DNA from: JADGGM01 sp027307005
Lineage (GTDB): Bacteria; Gemmatimonadota; Gemmatimonadetes; Gemmatimonadales; Gemmatimonadaceae
Direction of reading: 5' to 3'
Length of the DNA: 64,000 bases
Assembly (NCBI GenBank): GCA_035455745.1
Contig: DATIEP010000072.1
Span: forward strand, 12,291-76,290
This document shows, piece after piece, positions 26,212-35,587 of this stretch. The first letter of the stretch is position 1. Each line of letters starts with the position of its first letter. The notes beneath the pieces were generated by a model. The model searched no databases. It saw nothing but the letters and a program-made list of their open reading frames with translations, and was not told the origin of the DNA. The translations under genes and the position numbers were made by a program.

Positions 26212-26834
26212 CAGTCGCCCGCCGCCGGCCGGCGTCCCACGCGGTGCTCCTCGCCCCGGCGCAAGCGGCCGAGGTTCGCGCGGTGCGTCCACACGACGAA
26301 CCCCGCGACCACGACGCCCAACGCAAACACCGGCGCGCGCGGGCCCTCGAGCGCGCCTAACGCAATCACCAGCGCCGCCGCGGCGGCCAGCGACGCCACC
26401 GAGACGTATCGCCACACCCGCAGCACCGCCGCCCAGACGACGATCGCAATCAACGTCGCGAGCGGCGCCAGCGCGAGGAACACGCCGCACCCGGTCGCCA
26501 CGCCTTTGCCGCCGGCCTTCCACAACAGATAGGGCGACCGCACGTGGCCCGCGATCGCCGCCAGCCCGTACGCCAGCGCCCAGTACGGCGACGACGCGGC
26601 GATGGTCCACTGCGGGAACAGGAGCGCCGGGCCGAATCCCTTGGCCGCATCGAGCAGCACCACGACCACCGCCGCCGGAGCGCCTAACACACGATACACG
26701 TTGGTCGCGCCGAGATTGCCCGAGCCGTGCTGCCGGAGATCGAGGCCGCCCACGAGACGTCCGGCTACGTATGCCCACGGGATCCCGCCGATCAGATACG
26801 CGGCGATGAGCCAGAGGAACGGGCTGGCGCGCAT
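26211..26834 (-). CDS. plsY: acyl-phosphate:glycerol-3-phosphate acyltransferase
   Basis: PlsY is an inner-membrane enzyme that transfers an acyl chain from acyl phosphate to position 1 of glycerol-3-phosphate. The 207-residue protein has about five to seven membrane spans and the three family motifs YLIGGIPWAYVAGRLVGG, GSGNLGATNVYR and GGKGVATGCG. The ATG directly abuts the stop of der. PlsX, which makes the acyl phosphate, is not encoded in the window. Confidence 0.94.
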   Translation of the reverse strand: MRASPFLWLIAAYLIGGIPWAYVAGRLVGGLDLRQHGSGNLGATNVYRVLGAPAAVVVVLLDAAKGFGPALLFPQWTIAASSPYWALAYGLAAIAGHVRSPYLLWKAGGKGVATGCGVFLALAPLATLIAIVVWAAVLRVWRYVSVASLAAAAALVIALGALEGPRAPVFALGVVVAGFVVWTHRANLGRLRRGEEHRVGRRPAAGD

Positions 26835-28148
26835 TCAGGCGGCGCGTCTCCGCATGACGACGCGCAGCGGGCTTCCCGTGAACCCCCACGCGTCGCGAAA
26901 TCCATTGTGCAGGTAGCGCACGTAATGCTCTTCCACCAGCTCGGGATGGTTGCCGAACACCGCGATCGTCGGCGGCGCCACCTGCACCTGCGTCGCGTAC
27001 ATCAGCTTCACTTCGCGACCCGCCGCCTGCGGGGGCTGCAGTCGCGCGACCAGCTCCTCGAGGCACGCGTTCACCTGCGCCGTGGAAATGCGCTTGCGCC
27101 GCTCCGTGTCCACCTGCATCAGCTGATCGAGCACACGCGTCACGCGCTGGCCCGTCAGCGCCGACGTGAACAGGAACGGCACGAATCGCAGATACGGCGC
27201 CTTCTCCTGCGACGCCTTCATGAACCGCGCGGCGCTCTTGTCGTCTTTCTCGACCAGGTCCCATTTGTTCGCGACGACGATGAGACCGGTGCCCCGCTCC
27301 CAGGCCAGCGATGCGATCTTGAGATCCTGGTTCTCGATGCCCTGCTCCGCTGCGGCGTCGATCACGAGCAGACAGATGTCCGCCCGCTCGATGGCGCGGC
27401 GCGTCCTCAGGGCCGAGTAGAATTCGACGCCATCCGAAATGCGCGATTGACGGCGCAGCCCCGCGGTGTCGATGAACACGAGCGTACGGCCGTGATACTG
27501 CATCGGTGTGTCGATCGCGTCGCGCGTCGTGCCCGCCTCGGCGGCCACGACGAGCCGGTCTTCGCCTAACAGCCGGTTCACGAGCGACGACTTGCCCACG
27601 TTCGGCCGGCCGATGACGGCGACGTGCAGCGCATCGGGCTCCTCCGGGCTCCGCTCGGGGAACCGCGATACGATCGCGTCGAGCACGTCGCCCGATCCTT
27701 TGCCGTTGCGCGCCGAGACCGGCGCCGGGTCGCCCGCGCCGAGATGATAGAACTCGTAGAAGTCGGCCGCGGTCGGGTCATCCACCTTGTTGGCGACGAG
27801 GAGCCAGGGCTTGCCCGTGCCGCGCAGCAGCTCCACCACGCGCGCGTCCTCCGGGTGCACGCCGGCCTGCGCGTCCACGACGAGCAGCAGCAGGTCGGCC
27901 TCGTCGACCGCCTGCAGCACCTGGCGGCGGATCTCGACGTCGATCGGCACCCACGGATCCTCCGTTAGGCCGCCGGTGTCGACGAGCCAGAACGCGCGGC
28001 CGTTCCATTCGGCGCGCGCAAAGTGCCGGTCGCGCGTCGTGCCCGCCTCGTCGCTCACGATCGCCGTGTCGCCGCCGACGAGCCGGTTGAACAACGCCGA
28101 CTTGCCGACGTTAGGCCGGCCGACGAGGGCGACGACGGGAATCGTCAC
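26835..28148 (-). CDS. der: ribosome biogenesis GTPase Der (EngA)
   Basis: Der is a tandem GTPase needed for 50S ribosomal subunit assembly. The 437-residue protein has the first G domain at the N-terminus (VVALVGRPNVGKSALFNRL; NKVD), the second near residue 180 (VAVIGRPNVGKSSLVNRL; NKWD) and a C-terminal KH-like domain. Translation starts with GTG 28148, overlapping the preceding radical-SAM gene stop by three bases as GTGA. Confidence 0.96.
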   Translation of the reverse strand: MTIPVVALVGRPNVGKSALFNRLVGGDTAIVSDEAGTTRDRHFARAEWNGRAFWLVDTGGLTEDPWVPIDVEIRRQVLQAVDEADLLLLVVDAQAGVHPEDARVVELLRGTGKPWLLVANKVDDPTAADFYEFYHLGAGDPAPVSARNGKGSGDVLDAIVSRFPERSPEEPDALHVAVIGRPNVGKSSLVNRLLGEDRLVVAAEAGTTRDAIDTPMQYHGRTLVFIDTAGLRRQSRISDGVEFYSALRTRRAIERADICLLVIDAAAEQGIENQDLKIASLAWERGTGLIVVANKWDLVEKDDKSAARFMKASQEKAPYLRFVPFLFTSALTGQRVTRVLDQLMQVDTERRKRISTAQVNACLEELVARLQPPQAAGREVKLMYATQVQVAPPTIAVFGNHPELVEEHYVRYLHNGFRDAWGFTGSPLRVVMRRRAA

Positions 28149-29446
28149 CGCGCCGCCACGGCCGCGAGGCCGTTCTGCTGCAGGACGTCCACGAAGTCGT
28201 ACGACGGATGCACGGGTACCGGCAGCTCGTCCCGGAGCGCCGCGAACGGCGTGTCATCCAGGAACAGGCCGTCGTCGTTGATCGTCTCGGCGGGAATGAG
28301 GGCGACGTCGAGATCGGCCCGGCCGGCGAGGACGCGCCGAATGTCGGCGCCCACGAGCAGCCCCGCCGCCGTGGTGGTCGGTCCGAACAGCGAATTTTCG
28401 GCCACCAGCAGCTCGAAGCGGACGCCGGTGGCTTCCGTTAGGCGATCGAGCAGATCGGGCATGATGCGCGGGCCCATGGCCACCCCCGTCACCACACCGA
28501 TGCGCGCGCCGTCGAGCCTCGGCAAGGTCCGCTCGCCGATCGCCTCGGCGATGCGTTGGCGAAGATGCGCCACGGCACCCACCCCGTTCTCGATTTGCGG
28601 GAAATCGCCGTAGTGCGCCGCCGCGGGCAGCTCGCGCCCGGCCAGCAGGTAAAGCTCGTCCGAACCGTACACCCACCGCTCGCCCCGCGCGGCGAGCGCG
28701 CGCGCTTCCCACTGTTCCACGTGGGCGATGAGCGCGCCGCTCGTCTCGGCATCCATCGTCTTGCCGGTGTAGAGGTGCGAGAACTGCGTGAGCCCGACAG
28801 GCACCACCGCCACCGACAGCACGGCGTCGCCGAACGACCACAAATCCTCGAGCGACTGCTCGAGCACCTCGCCGTCGTTCAGCCCGGGCACGATCACCAT
28901 CTGCCCGTGGAACTGGATGCCGCCCTCGGCCAATCGGGTCAGCTGCGCGACGATGTTCGGCACCTTCGGGTTGTTGAGCAGCACCTTGCGCGCTTCCCAG
29001 GGAGTCGCGTGCACCGACACGTACAGCGGCGACAACCGGTACTCCAGGATGCGCGCAATGTCCTTCTCCTTCACGTTGGACAGCGTGGCGAAATTGCCGT
29101 AGGCGAAGGAGAGCCGGTAATCGTCGTCGCGCACATAGAGTGACTTGCGGAGCCCCGCCGGCAGCCCTTCGATGAAGCAGAACTCGCAACGGTTGGCGCA
29201 GCGGCGGACGCGCGGTGGTTCCAGCTCGATGCCTAACGGCTCGCCGTCGGGGCGCTCCACGTCTGCGACGAGCGCCCGCCCATCGGGCAGCCGCGCTTCG
29301 ATGACGAGCGCGTCGTCCGCCGACAAGAATTCCCAATCGAGGAAGTCGTCGAGCGCACGACCATTCACCGTGAGTAGTTCGGTGGCCGGCACGATGCCGA
29401 TCTCGTCGGCGATACTGCCTGATGCGACGCGACTGACGCGAATCAT
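28145..29446 (-). CDS. PDZ/radical-SAM DUF512 family protein
   Basis: The 433-residue protein starts with a PDZ-like domain (MIRVSRVASGSIADEIGI). A cysteine cluster of radical-SAM type follows (RRCANRCEFCFIEGLPAG, CxxxCxxC), then FHGQMVIVPGLNDGE, and it ends in the DUF512 domain. The family is widespread but of uncertain function and is often linked to iron-sulfur or tRNA/protein modification. I chose ATG 29446 because family members start at the PDZ domain. ATG 29464 and GTG 29515 are upstream options but would place a very stable hairpin inside the coding sequence. It leads the der-plsY-gpsA operon. Confidence 0.85.
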   Translation of the reverse strand: MIRVSRVASGSIADEIGIVPATELLTVNGRALDDFLDWEFLSADDALVIEARLPDGRALVADVERPDGEPLGIELEPPRVRRCANRCEFCFIEGLPAGLRKSLYVRDDDYRLSFAYGNFATLSNVKEKDIARILEYRLSPLYVSVHATPWEARKVLLNNPKVPNIVAQLTRLAEGGIQFHGQMVIVPGLNDGEVLEQSLEDLWSFGDAVLSVAVVPVGLTQFSHLYTGKTMDAETSGALIAHVEQWEARALAARGERWVYGSDELYLLAGRELPAAAHYGDFPQIENGVGAVAHLRQRIAEAIGERTLPRLDGARIGVVTGVAMGPRIMPDLLDRLTEATGVRFELLVAENSLFGPTTTAAGLLVGADIRRVLAGRADLDVALIPAETINDDGLFLDDTPFAALRDELPVPVHPSYDFVDVLQQNGLAAVAAR

Positions 29447-29466
29447 GAACCCGGCTGTGTGCATGA

Positions 29467-29495
29467 GGGGGAGACCGCCCTGTGCGGCCTCCCCC
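29467..29495 (-). other. strong hairpin at the 5' end of the radical-SAM gene
   Basis: GGGGGAG and CTCCCCC (29467-29473 with 29489-29495) enclose a second stem CCGC/GCGG with one A-C mismatch between. On the minus strand it ends about 20 bases before the chosen start codon. The plus-strand version has a TTT tail but there is no plus-strand gene to stop. It may be an attenuator, an mRNA end or a translation regulator. Confidence 0.6.
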
Positions 29496-29500
29496 TTTGG

Positions 29501-29539
29501 GCGTGCGTTGGGCACGCATCACCGCACCTGGCGGTGCGG
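29501..29539. other. two adjacent hairpins in the radical-SAM leader
   Basis: GCGTGC/GCACGC (29501-29506 with 29512-29517, 5-base loop) and CCGCACC/GGTGCGG (29522-29528 with 29533-29539, 4-base loop TGGC). Both are perfect. Together with the hairpins at 29467 and 29609 they make this 170-base gap unusually structured. Confidence 0.55.
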
Positions 29540-29608
29540 GAGCATCAAGTAAACTAGGAGATCAATGCCCGGAAAGCAAGACGAATCGGACACTTCCGCC
29601 ACTCACGC

Positions 29609-29635
29609 CGAGCGCGCGCACGCGGCGCGCGCTCG
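29609..29635 (-). terminator. 11-bp hairpin after the secreted TPR gene
   Basis: CGAGCGCGCGC (29609-29619) pairs perfectly with GCGCGCGCTCG (29625-29635) around ACGCG, 12 bases downstream of the TPR stop. No T run follows on the minus strand, so termination may be weak or RNA stability may be the role. Confidence 0.5.
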
Positions 29636-29646
29636 ACGTGACGGGG

Positions 29647-31173
29647 TCACGGTTTGATCGGATCGTACCGGTACGCGGCGATGTTCGCGCCGGTCGGGTT
29701 CAGGGTAAACTGCTTGGTCTGATTGGCGCCGAGCTGCACCGAGGTCGACTGGCTCGTCACGACCTGCCCCGTCTTGTCCAGGAACTTGACGTTGAGCGCG
29801 GCCGTCTCCGGCTTCGTGCCCGTGTTCTGCATTTGGCCGCTGAGCGTGTACTTGTCGCCATCGTGCGTGAACTGCGAGAACTGGACGTGCACCGGCAGCT
29901 GATCGCCCGCGGTCACGTACTTGTTCACGGAGTCCGCGAGTGCCTTCTTCTGCTTCGGGTCGGCGCCCTTCTCCAGGCCCTGATACGCGATCGCCAGCAG
30001 TTGGTAGTTGTCCGGGTTGTCCGGATCGATCTTCGTCAGGGTATCGGCCACGGGCTTCATCTTGTCGAACTGATTGTTCTTCCAGTACGCGTTCGCGAGG
30101 TTGAACAGCCCCGCGCGAAGATACGGGTTCGACTTCTGACCGAACTCCATCAGCTGCACCGCCGTGCCGTACTGCTGCGCCGTGAATGCCTGCGTGCCGG
30201 CGTCGAACAATTGTGCGTCGGTGTACTTGGTCGGGTTGGCAACCATGTCTTTCCACATCTGCCCGAGCGACGCCGTGTCGCCCGACGCCTTGAGCGCCAC
30301 CGTTAGACCGGCCTGCGCGGGCTGCGCGTTCTCACCGCTCGGATAATCCTTCAGGTACTGCCGATACAGATCGGCGGCTTTCTTCATCGCGTCCTGCTGC
30401 TGCGTGCCGGACGCCGCCTGCCCAAGCTGAAGTTGGGCATACGCCGCGCTGAATTCACTGAACTCCTTCACCGCCTTGACGCTCGTGTCCTTGGCCACGA
30501 CGTCGGGCGCCGAGAGCTCGACCGCTTTCGAGTAGGCGGTCGCCGCCGTCTGCCAGTCCTTCTTGCGCTGCGCGAGTTGGCCCTGGAAGTAGTAATCGTA
30601 CGGCGACTTGGGATAAATCGTGATCGCGTGATTCAGGATCACCTGCGCCGAGTCGTCCTTGTTGCCGTTGATGAGCGGTCCGATCTGATTGATCAACCGG
30701 GCCCACGGCTGCTGGCGATACCCGTCCATCTGATCGGCGCAGTCGGGATGCGACGTTTCCACCGCGGTGAACGCGGAGTCTGCCGCAGCAAGTACGTCCA
30801 CCTGCCCGGCCGACGACGGATAGCCGAGGTCTGCAGCGGGGGCGACCGGCGGCGAGCCCGGCGTGTCGTACCATGTCACGAGCGCCTGCCCGAGGACCGC
30901 GTCGCGCGCCATCTGATCCTTGCCAAAATCAGACTTCGATGTGAGCGACGAAATCGCGCTCTTGATCTTCTTGCGCGCGTCGTCCGGTTTCCCCGACGAC
31001 AACCCCAGCACGGTCATCTGGTTGTACGCGCTCTTGATCTGGTCGTTCGAGCCGAAGTCGATACCGCACTTGCCGGTCTCGCCCTGCTTGTCGTTTTTCT
31101 GAGCCGCTGCAGTCGGGACCGCGAAGGCGGACCAGACAAGCACGCAGCCGATCACATTGCGCCAAGCGTTCAT
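29647..31173 (-). CDS. secreted TPR-repeat protein
   Basis: A 508-residue protein with a signal peptide (MNAWRNVIGCVLVWSAFAVP, cleavage near TAAAQ) and then helical TPR-like repeats over about residues 50-410 (for example YDYYFQGQLAQRKKDWQTAA, LFNLANAYWKNNQFDKM). It ends in a small beta domain (residues ~420-508, YTLSGQMQNTGTKPETAALN) that resembles an FxLYD-type domain. It is probably periplasmic or surface-exposed and scaffolds other proteins. GAGGAACGGTAG upstream gives a good ribosome-binding site. It lies between larC and the radical-SAM gene with no evident pathway link. Confidence 0.85.
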   Translation of the reverse strand: MNAWRNVIGCVLVWSAFAVPTAAAQKNDKQGETGKCGIDFGSNDQIKSAYNQMTVLGLSSGKPDDARKKIKSAISSLTSKSDFGKDQMARDAVLGQALVTWYDTPGSPPVAPAADLGYPSSAGQVDVLAAADSAFTAVETSHPDCADQMDGYRQQPWARLINQIGPLINGNKDDSAQVILNHAITIYPKSPYDYYFQGQLAQRKKDWQTAATAYSKAVELSAPDVVAKDTSVKAVKEFSEFSAAYAQLQLGQAASGTQQQDAMKKAADLYRQYLKDYPSGENAQPAQAGLTVALKASGDTASLGQMWKDMVANPTKYTDAQLFDAGTQAFTAQQYGTAVQLMEFGQKSNPYLRAGLFNLANAYWKNNQFDKMKPVADTLTKIDPDNPDNYQLLAIAYQGLEKGADPKQKKALADSVNKYVTAGDQLPVHVQFSQFTHDGDKYTLSGQMQNTGTKPETAALNVKFLDKTGQVVTSQSTSVQLGANQTKQFTLNPTGANIAAYRYDPIKP

Positions 31174-31220
31174 CTACCGTTCCTCACTGAGAGCGTTGAG
31201 CGAGCGCGACTGCCCGCCAT

Positions 31221-32411
31221 TCATGGTACCCGTTCGTGGATCAGTCGTTCTCCGGCGGCTCGGGCGGACGCCGCCACTTCGCGCAGCGATCGCCCGGTCT
31301 CCGTTGCCACGCGGGCGACATCCTCGTGCTCCGGTTTGGCGCGGCGCTCACCTGTCGGAAGCGTCACCACCTTCACCCGGATGTCGTGATCGAGCGCATG
31401 CACCGTGTGAACGGCGCGCGGCAAGGCATGTCGCTCGATGAGCGTGCGGCGCACGCCGATCGAAGAGCTGTGCGAAAACAGCAGCTCCTCGAGGCGGTCC
31501 GCCATATCACGGCCGGCGAGCACCTCGATGCGCGTGCCCGGCCTGCCCTTTTTCATCAACGTTGCAAGCAGTACCACATCGAGCGCGCCTTCGTTGCGGA
31601 GGCGCTCAGCCACGGCGGCGAGCTGCTCGCCATCCATGTCGTCGATGTCGGTGGCAAGCTGCACGAGGTATTCCACCGCAACTCCTTGAGCGGCCACCAT
31701 CTCGGCGACCACGATGCGGAGCGCGTTGGGGCGTCCCTTCGGATCCTTGGTGCCTGCGCCAAATCCGCTGCGAACCGGAGTGAGCGAAGCGGGAGGCGGA
31801 CCGCTCGACAACACGCGAATGAGTGCGGCGCCCGTTGGCGTCACCAGCTCACCTGATCCCTGAGGTCCAGGACGAACTTCTATCCCCTCGAGCAGTTTCA
31901 GCGTCGCAGGCGCCGGCACTGGAAGGGTTCCATGCGCTGTCGCGACTGTCCCGTCACCGACACTCACCGGTCCGCAGAACACGCGCTCGACGCCGATCAA
32001 CTCGAAGCCCCACACGGATCCGACGACATCGAGGATCGCGTCGACCGCACCGACTTCGTGCAGGTGAACGCGTTCCGGCGCGATGCCGTGAATTTCACCT
32101 TCTGCGGTCGCAATGGCGACGAACGCCGCATCGGCGCGCTCGCGCACTGACTCCGGGACGTTCGCACGCGAGACGAGCTCGCGAATCTCGTGAATGCCGC
32201 GCGAATGCGGCTGCGGTGGAATGTCGAAATCCACCTTGGTGCACGCCACCGATGAGCGCTTGACGCGCTCGATCCGGACGGTGACGCCCTCGAGCCCGAG
32301 CCGCGACGGCAGCGCGCGGAGCCAATCGGCGTCGAGTCCGACGTCGATCAAGGCGCCGAGCGTCATGTCGCCGGCTATGCCGCTGAAGGGATCCAGGAGG
32401 GCAACGCGCAT
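31221..32411 (-). CDS. larC: nickel-pincer cofactor biosynthesis protein LarC
   Basis: LarC inserts nickel into the pyridinium-dithiocarboxylate cofactor of lactate racemase and related enzymes. The 396-residue protein begins VALLDPFSGIAGDMTLGALIDVG, has SRGIHEIRELV and HLHEVGAVDAILDVVG, and continues through a C-terminal part containing IDDMDGEQLAAVAERL, so it is full length and in one frame. In some Firmicutes this gene is split by a programmed frameshift; it is not here. LarB, LarE and LarA are not in the window. A weak promoter lies upstream. Confidence 0.92.
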   Translation of the reverse strand: MRVALLDPFSGIAGDMTLGALIDVGLDADWLRALPSRLGLEGVTVRIERVKRSSVACTKVDFDIPPQPHSRGIHEIRELVSRANVPESVRERADAAFVAIATAEGEIHGIAPERVHLHEVGAVDAILDVVGSVWGFELIGVERVFCGPVSVGDGTVATAHGTLPVPAPATLKLLEGIEVRPGPQGSGELVTPTGAALIRVLSSGPPPASLTPVRSGFGAGTKDPKGRPNALRIVVAEMVAAQGVAVEYLVQLATDIDDMDGEQLAAVAERLRNEGALDVVLLATLMKKGRPGTRIEVLAGRDMADRLEELLFSHSSSIGVRRTLIERHALPRAVHTVHALDHDIRVKVVTLPTGERRAKPEHEDVARVATETGRSLREVAASARAAGERLIHERVP

Positions 32412-32453
32412 AGCTGTAAAAGTTATGCATGAGAGGCGTTGCGACGCTAGCGC

Positions 32454-32483
32454 TCGATAGGATTACTGGCGGATCAATTTCAA
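32454..32483 (-). promoter_or_regulatory. weak candidate promoter of larC
   Basis: In the 138-base gap between thrC and larC, TTGAAA (32483-32478) and TATCGA (32459-32454) on the minus strand are 18 bases apart. The start codon is 43 bases downstream of the -10 box. The -10 match is poor. Confidence 0.3.
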
Positions 32484-32549
32484 ACCCAGGCCGATCGGGC
32501 GAAAACAAACGCCTCGAGAGCGGCTTCATTTACCGCCAGAGCCGAGAGC

Positions 32550-33695
32550 TCACTCGCGATAGGCGACGCCGCTGCCGGTGTTGTAGACCACCACCTCGTC
32601 CGCAGCCGAGATCTGGCCGGCCGCCGCGAGCGCCTGGCAGACGGCGAACGCGCAGCCGCCCTCCGGTGCGGCGTCTATGCCCGTGGTGCGCGCGATGCGC
32701 GCCGTCCCCTCGCGGATCGCCGCTTCCGACACGGCCACCGCCGCGCCGTTGCTCTCGTACAGCGCACGCAGAATGAGCCGGTCGCCTAACGGACCGGGAA
32801 CGCGCAGGCCGCTCGCATGTGTGACGGGATTCTCCCACGGACGCGCCCGGTCCGCGTGCTCGGCGAACGCGCGCACGATCGGCGCGCACCCTTCCGCCTG
32901 CGCGGTCACCATCCGGGGCAGCCGCGCCGCAGGGTCGAGCCAGCCCATCTCGCGCAGTTCCGCAAAGCCTTTCCACATGCCGATCAGCCCCGTACCGCCG
33001 CCAGTCGGATACACGATCACCGTGGGCAGGCGCCATCCGAGCTGCTCGGCCAGCTCGAGCCCCATGGTTTTCTTTCCCTCGATGCGGTACGGCTCGCGCA
33101 GCGTCGACACGTCGAAGTAGCCGGACTCGGCGGCGAACGCCTTGGCTTTTGCACCGGCGTCGCCGATGTGCCCGGGCACCGTGTGCAGGTCCGCGCCTAA
33201 CGTACGGATCGTCGCCAGGATGCCGCGCGGCGTGGTCTCGGGGGCGTAGACGCGCACCGCCATGCCGGCCGCGGCGGCGTATGCCGCGAGGGCCGCGCCC
33301 GCGTTGCCGGCGGTCGGCACGACGAGGCCCGGAACGCCCAGCGCTTTGGCGCGCGTGACGGCCGCGCTCATGCCGCGCGCCTTGAACGAGCCGGTCGGAT
33401 TCAGTCCTTCGTCCTTGATCCAGAAGCGCGCGACGCCTAACTCGCGCGACAGCTCGCGCGACTCGAGCAGCGGCGTGGCCCCTTCGCCGAGCGACACGGG
33501 CGTCTCGCCGTCGCACAGCGGCAGCAGCGCGGCGTATCGCCACATGTCCCATCGATTGCGCAAAACGTCGCGCGACGCCGGGAGCTCGGCGTACCGAACC
33601 AGATAGGGCTGTCCGCACGACGGGCAGACCGTGGCGCGCGTGCTGCCCGCCTCGGCGTGGCCGCACGCTGAACATTCGAGCGTCCAGGAATTCAC
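32550..33695 (-). CDS. thrC: threonine synthase
   Basis: ThrC is a PLP enzyme converting phosphohomoserine to threonine. The 381-residue protein starts with a small zinc-ribbon-like part (CSACG and CPSCG, residues 6-25), then the PLP lysine motif GLNPTGSFKARG, the phosphate-binding PTAGNAGAALAAYAA and the conserved YPTGGGTGLIGMWKG. The zinc-ribbon N-terminus is typical of the shorter bacterial/archaeal ThrC group. GTG 33695 overlaps the uvrC stop as GTGA. Longer upstream frames are shadows of uvrC. Confidence 0.92.
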   Translation of the reverse strand: MNSWTLECSACGHAEAGSTRATVCPSCGQPYLVRYAELPASRDVLRNRWDMWRYAALLPLCDGETPVSLGEGATPLLESRELSRELGVARFWIKDEGLNPTGSFKARGMSAAVTRAKALGVPGLVVPTAGNAGAALAAYAAAAGMAVRVYAPETTPRGILATIRTLGADLHTVPGHIGDAGAKAKAFAAESGYFDVSTLREPYRIEGKKTMGLELAEQLGWRLPTVIVYPTGGGTGLIGMWKGFAELREMGWLDPAARLPRMVTAQAEGCAPIVRAFAEHADRARPWENPVTHASGLRVPGPLGDRLILRALYESNGAAVAVSEAAIREGTARIARTTGIDAAPEGGCAFAVCQALAAAGQISAADEVVVYNTGSGVAYRE

Positions 33696-35539
33696 GAATC
33701 GGATGTGGTTGAAGTCGGATTGACCGTCGCAACGCCCAACGCTTCGAGTACGCGGCGCGCGCTCGCAGCGCTGAAACCCGGCAGTCGCGCAATGTCGTCC
33801 TCGCTTGCGTCGCGCACGCCTTGCACGCTTCCGAAGGCGTGCAGCAACGCGCGGCGGCGCTGCGGCCCGATACCCGGAATCTTGAGGAGCTCGGACGTGA
33901 CCGTGCGCATCGCGCGGCGCTTTCGGTTGTACGTGATCGCGAAGCGGTGCGCTTCGTCTCGTGCGCGTTGCAGCAATCGCAGACCGGGCGACCGTCGCGA
34001 TAATCGCAAGGGCTCCGAGCGGCCCGGCACGAACACTTCTTCTTCGCGTTTGGCGAGACTCACGGTGTGCAGCGCGCCCAGGCCCAACGACTCGAGCGCC
34101 GCCCGCGCCGCGCCCAACTGTCCCTTGCCGCCATCGATCATCACGAGGTCGGGCAGCGGCTTCCCTTCTTCGATGCGCCGCTGAAAGTAGCGCGTGACCA
34201 CTTCGCGCATCGACGCGAAATCGTCGGTGCCTTCGACGCTCTTGATCTTGAATTTGCGATACTCCCCGCGCTTGGGCCGGCCGTTCTCGAACCACACGCA
34301 CGACGCGACCGTGTCCGTCCCCTGCGCCGTCGAGATGTCGAAGCACACGATCGCCCGCGGCACCGTCGTTAGGCCGAGTTCACGCTGCAACTCGTACACC
34401 GGATCGACGGCGCGCTCGTCGGCCTCGAACGACGCGAGCTTCTGCTCCTCGAGCAGGTGGCGCGCGTTCTGCTCGGCGAGATCGATCAGCTCGCGCTTGG
34501 GCCCGCGCTGTGGGATGCGAAGGCTCGTGCCCGGCAGCGATTGCTCGATCAGCTCGCGATCATCGAACTCGAACGGCGCCAGCAGCTCGCTCGCGTGTTC
34601 CAGCGATGGCAAGTAGCCGCGGACGAGATACGCCGATAAGACGGCTGCGTCGCTCTCGCCTTCGAGATTTTCGAGCACCTGCTGCTCGCGTGCCAGCAGC
34701 TTGCCCGCGCGAATGCGGAGCACGACGACACACGCCTCGTCGCCATCGCGCGCGTAGCCGATGACGTCGCGGTCGCCGCCCTCGACTTCCACGACCACCG
34801 TCGGCTCCTCGAGCAGCTCGAGGTGTCGTAAGGCATTTCGCAGTTCGGCCGCGCGCTCGAAGTCGAGCCGCACCGACGCTTCCTCCATGCGTGCGCGCAC
34901 ACGACGCGTGACCTCGTCCGTGCGGCCGTCCAGATACAACAGCACCTCGTCGATCATCGCACGGTATTCGAGTTGCGACTGCGCGAAGATGCACGGCGCC
35001 TTGCACCGCCCGATGTGATAATCGAGACACGGCCGCTCCGGCATCTCGCGCGGCATGTCGTAGTTGCACGACCGCACGGTGAAGATGCGTTTCACCACGT
35101 TGAGTGCGCGACGCATCGCGCCGACGTCGGTGTACGGACCGAAGTATCGGCCGCCGTCGTCGACGAGCCGGCGCGTCACGATCACGCGCGGAAACGGCTC
35201 CTGAACCGTGACCTTGATGTACGGATACGACTTGTCGTCGCGGAGCGCGATGTTGAACCGCGGCCGATACTCTTTGATGAGATTGTTCTCGAGGATCAGC
35301 GCGTGCGCTTCCGACGGAACGACGATCGTGTCGACATCCACGACCTGTCGCATGAGCGCGATGGTCTTGATGCTCTCGATGCGATCGCCGGCGAGATAGC
35401 TGCGCACGCGCGAGCGCAGACGCTTGGCCTTGCCGACATACAGCACACGTCCCTCGGCGTTCTTCCACAGGTAGACGCCGGGCGACTCGGGCAGATTCGC
35501 GACTTTGTGCGCGAGCGGATGGAAATCGGATTCGGTCAT
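33692..35539 (-). CDS. uvrC: excinuclease ABC subunit C
   Basis: UvrC makes the two incisions in nucleotide excision repair. The 615-residue protein has the N-terminal GIY-YIG nuclease domain (ESPGVYLWKNAEGRVLYVGKA), the Cys cluster region (RPCLDYHIGRCKAPCIF), a UVR motif (DFERAAELRNALRHLELLE), the RNase H-like domain (AIVCFDISTAQGTDTVAS) and a C-terminal helix-hairpin-helix (IPGIGPQRRRALL). ATG 35539 gives a normal start. It has its own TATATT box after murJ and overlaps thrC. Confidence 0.96.
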   Translation of the reverse strand: MTESDFHPLAHKVANLPESPGVYLWKNAEGRVLYVGKAKRLRSRVRSYLAGDRIESIKTIALMRQVVDVDTIVVPSEAHALILENNLIKEYRPRFNIALRDDKSYPYIKVTVQEPFPRVIVTRRLVDDGGRYFGPYTDVGAMRRALNVVKRIFTVRSCNYDMPREMPERPCLDYHIGRCKAPCIFAQSQLEYRAMIDEVLLYLDGRTDEVTRRVRARMEEASVRLDFERAAELRNALRHLELLEEPTVVVEVEGGDRDVIGYARDGDEACVVVLRIRAGKLLAREQQVLENLEGESDAAVLSAYLVRGYLPSLEHASELLAPFEFDDRELIEQSLPGTSLRIPQRGPKRELIDLAEQNARHLLEEQKLASFEADERAVDPVYELQRELGLTTVPRAIVCFDISTAQGTDTVASCVWFENGRPKRGEYRKFKIKSVEGTDDFASMREVVTRYFQRRIEEGKPLPDLVMIDGGKGQLGAARAALESLGLGALHTVSLAKREEEVFVPGRSEPLRLSRRSPGLRLLQRARDEAHRFAITYNRKRRAMRTVTSELLKIPGIGPQRRRALLHAFGSVQGVRDASEDDIARLPGFSAASARRVLEALGVATVNPTSTTSDS

Positions 35540-35587
35540 CGGCAAGGCTCGGCCGCGTCGCAAGCGTCGCGACGCGCGCATCCACGA

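Noticed and set aside
29447..29515. GTG start at 29515 for the radical-SAM gene
   Set aside because: It would put a very stable hairpin in the coding region and add residues before the PDZ start that the family does not have.
29565..29657. 30-codon plus-strand ORF with AGGAG before ATG
   Set aside because: It runs through a perfect hairpin, overlaps the end of the TPR gene, and lacks a promoter or recognisable product.
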